Of a stretch of DNA of 11,707 bases, positions 7,181 to 11,707 are shown in pieces. Numbering within the stretch: position 1 is the first letter of the stretch; each line of letters begins with the position of its first letter. The DNA comes from an uncultured Lachnospiraceae bacterium (GTDB taxonomy: Bacteria > Bacillota > Clostridia > Lachnospirales > Lachnospiraceae). The stretch lies in the NCBI GenBank assembly GCA_910588755.1, contig CAJUQZ010000015.1, positions 11,414-23,120 of the forward strand. The letters run 5' to 3'. A model generated the notes under the pieces. It was not told the origin of the DNA. It ran no database searches and was given only the letters and a program-made list of their open reading frames with translations. The position numbers and the translations under genes are program-made.

Positions 7181-7798
7181 TTATGGCGTCAGACCGTCCC
7201 CCGCTATATAGGACGCCGTTCCATCCGGACTGATGCAGACACGGAAGAACCCATTGTTGGTAATGCCTGTCACCTGAACCGGTATCCCTGCCTCGCAGGA
7301 CGGCAGGAGCACGTTGCTGTCAAGTGACGGCTGTTCATATACGACTGTCTTGTCATTTGTGTCCATCACAGCCTGTACTTCCATGACCGTAAACGCCGCG
7401 GGACTTTCCGAAACCTGCCCCTGATTTTTCGCCGTCCGCCTTGCCGCCACATTCATAATAAGATCCTTAATCAGTTCCGCATACGTATCCCCGTCCCAGT
7501 GAACTATGTCAACCATATTCGTCTCGCATCTTGCGTTATAAAAATCTGTATAGTCCAGAAATGCATCTGGGAACGCTGCCTGGATTGTATTATTGAACAC
7601 TTGTTTGTCTCTTGTCCCCCTGAAAAACTTTGTCATCGTCGCCACAGAAACAAAATAGCAGTCCGCCTCCGGAAACTCATAGGTCACCCAATTGCGGTAC
7701 GAATCGGCAAAATAGTCTGCAACTTCTTTTGACCCTTTGCTGGCCGCCACACCGCCGTGAATGGAAATAATATTCCAGTGTTCAATATTGGGATTCAT
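7181..7798 (-). CDS. C-terminal piece of SGNH-SH3 protein A
   Basis: This 205-codon frame covers the second half of the SGNH domain (HWNIISIHGGVAASKG to DIVHWDGDTY) and the C-terminal SH3 domain. Its ATG overlaps the stop of the first piece (ATGA). It has no signal peptide, so even if reinitiation occurred the product would stay in the cytoplasm, where a wall-binding domain has no target. Confidence 0.6.
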   Translation of the reverse strand: MNPNIEHWNIISIHGGVAASKGSKEVADYFADSYRNWVTYEFPEADCYFVSVATMTKFFRGTRDKQVFNNTIQAAFPDAFLDYTDFYNARCETNMVDIVHWDGDTYAELIKDLIMNVAARRTAKNQGQVSESPAAFTVMEVQAVMDTNDKTVVYEQPSLDSNVLLPSCEAGIPVQVTGITNNGFFRVCISPDGTASYIAGDGLTP

Positions 7799-8235
7799 GT
7801 CGATGATGTCATGGATTTTCTGTACACCCCCCGTACTCCATTTCCATCACTATAAACATATTCATTGCTGATCTGACGCGCCCCCTCTGTCTCCTGATCA
7901 TTCCCCTCAAATACAAAGAACAGATTCCCTTTCATCTTAAAAGTATTTGGTTTGCCGTCCTTGGTAGCTGACAGACTGCTGTCCAATACCTGCTTGTAAA
8001 AGATATCCTCGCCGTTTGGCAGGTGAAAAACATTATTGTGCACATCGGCATGTACCCCCATTGCTGTCGAGGCTCCCACACAATGGCTCTCGCCTATGAT
8101 AATATACCCTTCTTTGTGATAAACACCATCACTCTCATATACTGTCATGGCATTTGCCGGAAGTACTGTCTGACCAGCGACCAGCAGCATGATGATGCAT
8201 GCCAGCAGCATTTTTTGAATCATTTTTTTATACAT
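7795..8235 (-). CDS. N-terminal piece of SGNH-SH3 protein A
   Basis: This 146-codon frame covers the signal peptide and the first half of the SGNH domain, up to YSDGNGVRG. Its last ten residues (VYRKSMTSST) are read out of frame after the shortened G tract. If translated as such it would be exported without its catalytic His and without the SH3 domain. Confidence 0.6.
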   Translation of the reverse strand: MYKKMIQKMLLACIIMLLVAGQTVLPANAMTVYESDGVYHKEGYIIIGESHCVGASTAMGVHADVHNNVFHLPNGEDIFYKQVLDSSLSATKDGKPNTFKMKGNLFFVFEGNDQETEGARQISNEYVYSDGNGVRGVYRKSMTSST

Positions 8236-8298
8236 CTTATACCCTCTCCCTTAAAAGAAGTAACATGCTATCTTTAAGGCACCTTATTTACAGTTTCC

Positions 8299-9378
8299 TT
8301 ACTGCATCAGCGTCAGACCGTCCCCTGATATATAGGATGCCGTACCGTCCGGGCTGACACAGACGCGGAAAAATCCATTGTCAGTAATCCCTGTCACCTG
8401 AATTGGTATCCCTGTTTCACAGGATTGCAGAAGCACGTTACTATCAAAAGACGGCTGTTCGTAGATGACTGTCCTGTCATTTGTGCCAAACACAGCCTGT
8501 ACCTCCGTGACAGTAAACTCCACCACTACCGGCTCTGGCGGTTGTTCTGCCGCCTGTCTTTCCAGCCGTTTCTGCTCCACTTTCTGCAATACATCCGATA
8601 TCAAGTCGATGTAGGTCGGGTCATCCCAATGCAGGGTGTCGATCATTCTCTGCGGACTCCTTGCGGCATAAAAATCCGTATAATCAAAAAATCTGTCCGG
8701 AAATGCCGCCGCCAAAGTATTGTTAAAAACCTTTTTGTCCGAAGTCGATTTGTAATATTTTGTCATCGTAGCAACGGAGAGGAAATAGCAGTCCGCTTCC
8801 GGAAATTCGTATGTCATCCAATTGCGATAAGAATTTACGTAATAATTGGCAATCTCTCTCGTCCCCTGCGCCGCGGACACCGCGCCATGAATAGAAATGA
8901 TATTCCAGTGCGCAATGTTCGGATTTCCGTTGATGATCTCATGAATTTTCTGCACACCCGTTCCCCGATTTCCCATGCCATCGCTGTATATATACTGCCT
9001 GCTGCACTGCACCGTATTGTCCGTCCCGTCCGCATTGCCCTCAAACACAAAGAACAGATTTCCCTTCATGGTAAATGTGTTGGGACTGCCGTCTGGTGTG
9101 ACAGCCCTGCTGCTGTCCCATTGGTACTCGTATGAAAGCCCGTCGCCGCCCCACCAGAATACATTGTCTGTCTCTGCCGCCTTTACCCCGACTGCATGTG
9201 CCGCTATGACGCTGTGGCTTTCCCCTATGAAAATATACCCCTCGTCATGATAGTTTCCGTCACTCTCATATACAGTCATCGCATTCGCCGGAAGCACAAA
9301 CTGAACCGCGGTCACGAAAACCATCATCAATCCAAACAGTATGTTTCGTGGTTTTTTGAATGTTTTTTCCTTAACCAT
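8299..9378 (-). CDS. Exported SGNH-fold protein with C-terminal SH3 domain, copy B
   Basis: A 359-residue exported protein. The start at MVKEKTF (ATG 9376-9378) is chosen over a longer one at 9489 because AAGGAG lies ten bases upstream and a promoter lies between the two. A signal peptide ends at LPANA (about residue 33). GYIFIGESHSV supplies the SGNH serine (54) and DTLHWDDPTY the Asp (247) and His (250). The usual block III Gly-x-Asn-Asp is replaced by SIHGAVS, so the oxyanion Asn is not evident. A charged linker at about 265-285 leads to an SH3 domain at 291-356. It may de-acylate or acylate a wall or glycan component; that is inference. It is the first gene of the leftward group and the intact member of a tandem pair with the broken copy at 7181-8235. 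Confidence 0.85.
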   Translation of the reverse strand: MVKEKTFKKPRNILFGLMMVFVTAVQFVLPANAMTVYESDGNYHDEGYIFIGESHSVIAAHAVGVKAAETDNVFWWGGDGLSYEYQWDSSRAVTPDGSPNTFTMKGNLFFVFEGNADGTDNTVQCSRQYIYSDGMGNRGTGVQKIHEIINGNPNIAHWNIISIHGAVSAAQGTREIANYYVNSYRNWMTYEFPEADCYFLSVATMTKYYKSTSDKKVFNNTLAAAFPDRFFDYTDFYAARSPQRMIDTLHWDDPTYIDLISDVLQKVEQKRLERQAAEQPPEPVVVEFTVTEVQAVFGTNDRTVIYEQPSFDSNVLLQSCETGIPIQVTGITDNGFFRVCVSPDGTASYISGDGLTLMQ

Positions 9379-9447
9379 CTTAAAATGACTCCTTATCTCC
9401 AATCGTGTTATGACATCTATCAAGCCATTAGTTTCTCTATGAGAGAT

Positions 9448-9476
9448 ATTATATTTCTCAATTAGATAAATTGCAA
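9448..9476 (-). promoter_or_regulatory. Sigma-A-type promoter for the leftward gene group
   Basis: On the minus strand TTGCAA (9471-9476) is followed after exactly 17 bases by a perfect TATAAT (9448-9453), about 70 bases before the SGNH-SH3 B start. The -10 box lies inside an imperfect 19-base palindrome (9441-9459, one mismatch), a possible repressor site. The divergent XRE regulator gene makes such control plausible but unproven. Confidence 0.65.
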
Positions 9477-9847
9477 CCCCTTTTTTCACTTTTAGAATTA
9501 TTTTCTACTCTTTTTTATTGTGCAGCCTTATTAAATGCATCAAATCAAAAGAATATGGTTCTCTTTCGTTTCATATACAATCTCACACAGGAAACTACAA
9601 TTTTCCATATTTTATGGACTATTTCACCCGATCACTCTCTTATTGAGACTTTTATTTCTCTTTTTGCTTGTTTTCATAAATTTCCATTCTCTATATGCTT
9701 ATTTAAAGCATGTCCAACAATGTCATACTAGCATGCTTATCACAATTCAATCAGCATTAAGGATTTGTAAGAAAATAACTGATGCAGCCTGCACAGGACA
9801 CGTCAGTTATTTTTCTACAGATCCTAAGAACAGAAAGGAGCCTACAT
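9477..9847. other. AT-rich divergent spacer upstream of the XRE gene
   Basis: About 370 bases hold no convincing gene on either strand. The stretch 9490-9770 is clearly more AT-rich than the coding DNA around it. It contains ATGCTT/AAGCAT as an inverted pair (9695-9700 and 9706-9711), with ATGCTTAT repeated directly at 9695-9702 and 9733-9740; these are candidate regulator sites only. No strong plus-strand promoter could be chosen. Confidence 0.5.
9772..9813 (+). promoter_or_regulatory. Long stem-loop in the XRE leader
   Basis: Arms AAAATAACTGATG (9772-9784) and CGTCAGTTATTTT (9801-9813) pair over 13 bases with one G-T wobble. A smaller CCTG/CAGG hairpin sits in the loop. The right arm runs into TTTTTC, which resembles an attenuator or terminator. 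It lies 34 bases before the XRE start codon, so it may limit expression of the regulator, or be an operator for it. Confidence 0.55.
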
Positions 9848-10174
9848 ATGGAAAAAGGAGCTTTAGGAAATGCGATCCGCGCGGCGCGGATCAAAATGAA
9901 TCTCACACAGGAACAAGTCGCAGAAATGGTGGATATCTCACCAGTCCACTACATGCACCTGGAAAGTGAACACCGTATGCCATCTGTCAAAGTACTTTTC
10001 AAACTATGCGACATTCTAAATCTGTCATTGGACAATCTCATGTTTCTATCCACGAACAACAGTCTTTTGATCCAGGAACTCAACAATTACGCACACAAAT
10101 GTACCGACAAACAGCTACAGGTCATACTTGCCGCCATGCAGGTCATGATCGCGCAAAACACCACGGAACCATAA
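9848..10174 (+). CDS. XRE-family helix-turn-helix transcriptional regulator
   Basis: A 108-residue DNA-binding protein with a helix-turn-helix of the phage Cro/C1 type at residues 9-65: IRAARIKMNLTQEQVAEMVDIS, then YMHLESEHRMPSVKVLFKLCDIL. A short C-terminal helical tail (residues 70-108) probably mediates dimer formation. ATG 9848 is chosen because AAAGGAG lies seven bases upstream; a longer start at 9782 falls inside the leader stem-loop. It is the only plus-strand gene in the window and diverges from the SGNH-SH3 group, a usual place for a local repressor. Its targets are unknown, and the link to the surface locus is inference from position. Confidence 0.88.
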   Translation: MEKGALGNAIRAARIKMNLTQEQVAEMVDISPVHYMHLESEHRMPSVKVLFKLCDILNLSLDNLMFLSTNNSLLIQELNNYAHKCTDKQLQVILAAMQVMIAQNTTEP

Positions 10175-10207
10175 CATTGCCATTCGAGTTATCCACTGTC
10201 ATTACAC

Positions 10208-10235
10208 GGCGCGTGCTGCTGACACAGCATGCGCC
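10208..10235. terminator. Stem-loop 33 bases past the XRE stop
   Basis: Arms GGCGCGTGCTG (10208-10218) and CAGCATGCGCC (10225-10235) pair with one wobble around a six-base loop. No T tract follows on the plus strand, so it is a weak terminator candidate for the XRE transcript. It may act as a 3' end stabiliser. Confidence 0.4.
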
Positions 10236-10242
10236 ACCACAC

Positions 10243-10269
10243 AAAAAAAGAACTGCATTTTGCAGTCCT
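10243..10269 (-). terminator. Rho-independent terminator of the acyltransferase-3 gene
   Basis: On the minus strand ACTGCA, a three-base loop and TGCAGT (10252-10266) form a stem that extends by G-U and G-C pairs and is followed by seven T (10243-10249). It lies about 25 bases past the stop of the gene at 10293-11372, in the right direction. Confidence 0.8.
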
Positions 10270-10292
10270 CATACATACGAAACGATCTGTTT

Positions 10293-11372
10293 TTATTGTC
10301 CTACAATCATCCGCACCCCCTTAATCCGGCCCAACACCCCGACTATAACAAGCGACCAGAAGAGTATAAACACCGTTTGCACCAGGTTGATGCCATAAAC
10401 CGGACTTCCATTCTCCGTGAGCCCAAAGGTCAGGAACTTTGCCGGAATACCGGCCACAACATAGATTCCCATACTCCTGCTGCCCAGATAGGCAAGCAGC
10501 GTGGCCCCATACGCCCACTGTCTGCGAAACTGCAATAACAGCCCCCACAAAAGACTCCAAAAGACAATGCCGCACAGACCGACAAGAAACCGGCAAAAAT
10601 CAATCCACAACTGTACCCCATAATCTTTTCCAATCAGCTTATAGCCCGTCAGATAGACAAAAGAATCCGCATTATAAAAAGAAAACAGGCCAAAAAACAT
10701 CAGGCCGCTTACAAACAGCGCACACCACTTTCTCCGACGCTCATTTTCCGGCGACAATGCTCTCTCCAGCAGAAACTTCTTATTTTTATTCACATAAAAT
10801 CCTATTAAATAATACGGAAACACAAATTTGCATGCCATCAGCCCTAGACCATCCGGCGTAAAGAACATGGCGAGAAAAACAAGCGCGTACAGCCAAATGG
10901 AATCATGGAAACAATAATGCATCAGGCAAACCAGAACAAAAGAATACAACACCGCCCACAAAAACCAGAAGTTTGCCAAAACAGCAATCAAAAACTCGAG
11001 CAGAAACGCCCCCGCCCCCCTGTAAACATATTCTCCAGTTGTATACCAGTACAAAAAATCCAAAAACCTCCACACAACAATGGGCGTAATCAAATAAAGG
11101 CACTTCCTTTTGATCATTTTCCGCCGCTCCTGCGTGGTTTTTGCCCTCTGAACACTGTTCCACGCATAATAACCGCTGATCAGCATAAACAATGGCATAT
11201 GGAAACTATATATGAACTGATACAGCCTGTCATCAAAAAAAGCATTACCGCCCAAATCTGCCCCGTTATAGCTCTCCTGAATACAATGCCCCAACACTAC
11301 CAGCGTAATTCCGAACCCCTTTAAGATATCGGGCAAAATATCCCGCCCGGTCCCCTCTTTCCTGTTTACCAT
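10293..11372 (-). CDS. Acyltransferase-3 family membrane protein
   Basis: A 359-residue multispanning protein. The family's N-terminal signature is clear: DILKGFGITLVVLGH (His29), then FIYSFHMPLFMLISGYY (His58), followed by KRKCLYLITPIVVWRF and about eight further hydrophobic helices. Members transfer acyl groups, often acetyl, to sugars of surface or secreted glycans, or to peptidoglycan. The ATG at 11370-11372 is the only in-frame choice near the N-terminus, since a stop lies a few codons upstream. The ribosome site is weak: GAAGG lies too close, GGTGGA somewhat far. It sits 78 bases past the DUF5722 stop with a stem-loop between, and has its own terminator. It converges with the XRE gene, so it is not in the main leftward operon. 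It looks intact. Substrate unknown. Confidence 0.87.
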   Translation of the reverse strand: MVNRKEGTGRDILPDILKGFGITLVVLGHCIQESYNGADLGGNAFFDDRLYQFIYSFHMPLFMLISGYYAWNSVQRAKTTQERRKMIKRKCLYLITPIVVWRFLDFLYWYTTGEYVYRGAGAFLLEFLIAVLANFWFLWAVLYSFVLVCLMHYCFHDSIWLYALVFLAMFFTPDGLGLMACKFVFPYYLIGFYVNKNKKFLLERALSPENERRRKWCALFVSGLMFFGLFSFYNADSFVYLTGYKLIGKDYGVQLWIDFCRFLVGLCGIVFWSLLWGLLLQFRRQWAYGATLLAYLGSRSMGIYVVAGIPAKFLTFGLTENGSPVYGINLVQTVFILFWSLVIVGVLGRIKGVRMIVGQ

Positions 11373-11397
11373 ACCTTCACATCATTCCACCAAAATA

Positions 11398-11425
11398 CGG
11401 GAAGCCTTGCTATGCCGGCTTCCCG
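11398..11425 (-). terminator. Stem-loop after the right-edge DUF5722 gene
   Basis: Nine-base arms CGGGAAGCC (11398-11406) and GGCTTCCCG (11417-11425) enclose a ten-base loop, 25 bases past the DUF5722 stop. On the minus strand TATTTTG follows, and on the plus strand CTTCTTTT. It is a moderate terminator, possibly partial, so some transcription may read on into the acyltransferase-3 gene. Confidence 0.6.
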
Positions 11426-11450
11426 CTTCTTTTGACTCAAAATCTATCTG

Positions 11451-11707
11451 TTAATTACAGCCCAGTTCTGCCCAGCTCGACGCTCCCAGTACCGGAAGCA
11501 GGTAATCTGTATTGCCTGTATCCATGATACGGAACGCCTCATAGGACGGCTTCGGAACGCCTGCGGCAGACATGATACCAACTGCCATGCCATCGTTTGC
11601 CGCCTCAGACGCATTGTCGATCTGGCGGTGAATGACGACACCTTCTATGCAGGGATTTTGCGCCGCGAGCTTATATGCGTACACCATCGCTGCAGCCTGA
11701 ATCTGCT
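11451..11707 (-). CDS. DUF5722 family protein, C-terminal 84 residues, runs off right edge
   Basis: The frame is open from the right edge to TAA at 11451-11453. It reads QIQAAAMVYAYKLAAQ, then IEGVVIHRQIDNA and SYEAFRIMDTGNTDYLLPVLG, the last part of a DUF5722 domain just downstream of the nucleophile-like Glu region. The first two bases at the edge (AG) finish a split codon. The left-edge gene ends about where this one begins, so the two could be one gene on a circular contig or two paralogues (see findings). A stem-loop follows. No lesion is seen in this part. Confidence 0.82.
   Translation of the reverse strand, partial: QIQAAAMVYAYKLAAQNPCIEGVVIHRQIDNASEAANDGMAVGIMSAAGVPKPSYEAFRIMDTGNTDYLLPVLGASSWAELGCN

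Larger units (their letters stand above)
7181..8235 (-). pseudogene. Exported SGNH-SH3 protein A, frameshifted in a G tract
   Basis: A tandem paralogue of the gene at 8299-9378. The ATG at 8233-8235 has AAGGGAGAGGG upstream. A signal peptide (MYKKMIQKM, hydrophobic core, LPANA) is followed by GYIIIGESHCVG with the SGNH serine. The first frame ends at 7795, four bases after the second frame has opened at 7798. One extra G in the run at 7827-7832 (six G on the coding strand, seven needed) would give NGVRG-GVQKIHDIIDMNPN, matching the paralogue's NRGTGVQKIHEIINGNPN, and a 351-residue protein. The second part carries DIVHWDGDTY (block V Asp and His) and a C-terminal SH3 domain (QAVMDTNDKTVVYEQPS through GTASYIAGDGL). 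SH3 domains of this kind bind cell walls. The run is a slippage site, so this is phase variation, decay or sequencing error. Confidence 0.85.

Noticed and set aside
8425..9135. Long plus-strand open frame of 236 codons
   Set aside because: It lies antisense to the well-supported SGNH-SH3 B gene, has no ribosome binding site and reads as Arg/His/Ile-rich sequence typical of a shadow frame.
9489..9489. Upstream start (position 9489) for SGNH-SH3 B
   Set aside because: It lies upstream of the promoter and places 37 non-signal residues before the signal peptide; the ATG at 9376-9378 has AAGGAG at good distance.
1..11707. Plasmid or phage origin of the window
   Set aside because: No replication, mobilisation, integrase, transposase or phage structural gene was found; the end-to-end DUF5722 match is off by one base and can arise from paralogues.

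Overview
The window looks like chromosomal DNA of a Gram-positive Clostridia-type bacterium, most likely Lachnospiraceae. This rests on strong AGGAGG-type ribosome binding sites, moderate base composition, closely packed genes, and the mix of families: DUF5722, FkbH-like HAD-IIIC, MBOAT, SGNH-SH3, a two-part lipoprotein and a GtrII-like membrane protein. The assignment is inferred from gene content only; no marker gene is present.

Layout. Everything except one regulator is on the minus strand. From right to left (the direction of transcription): the C-terminal end of a DUF5722 protein (11451-11707), a hairpin, an acyltransferase-3 membrane protein (10293-11372) and its terminator. Next come a plus-strand XRE-type regulator (9848-10174) and an AT-rich divergent spacer carrying a good promoter for the leftward genes. 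The leftward group then runs: SGNH-SH3 exported protein B (8299-9378), its tandem paralogue A (7181-8235, frameshifted), a GtrII-like multispanning protein (5611-7164), an FkbH-like gene collapsed by a large deletion (4796-5609), an acyl carrier protein (4537-4779), a lipoprotein (3744-4510, frameshifted), an SGNH acyltransferase partner (2726-3754), an MBOAT O-acyltransferase (1520-2714, deleted and interrupted) and the N-terminal 441 codons of a DUF5722 protein (1-1345, frameshifted by a palindromic 22-bp insertion).

How the genes fit together. FkbH, ACP, MBOAT and SGNH form a recognisable acyl-transfer module: FkbH-type enzymes load a three-carbon (glyceryl) unit on an ACP in known pathways, an MBOAT moves acyl groups across or at the membrane, and an SGNH partner completes O-acylation of an extracellular glycan. 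The GtrII-like protein, the exported SGNH-SH3 pair, the DUF5722 glycosidase-like protein and the lipoprotein all fit a cell-surface glycan decoration locus. The substrate cannot be read from the sequence.

The most striking property is decay. Five genes carry at least six clear lesions (one 22-bp palindromic insertion, two large out-of-frame internal deletions, one amber codon, two single-base deletions). Other genes between them (SGNH, ACP, GtrII, SGNH-SH3 B, acyltransferase-3, regulator) are open and have intact motifs. The locus is either a surface-modification cluster in mid-decay or switched off, or an assembly with indel errors; the large deletions favour real decay. The two window ends also hold complementary, nearly abutting parts of one DUF5722-type protein, which raises the possibility of a circular contig or of DUF5722 copies flanking the locus.
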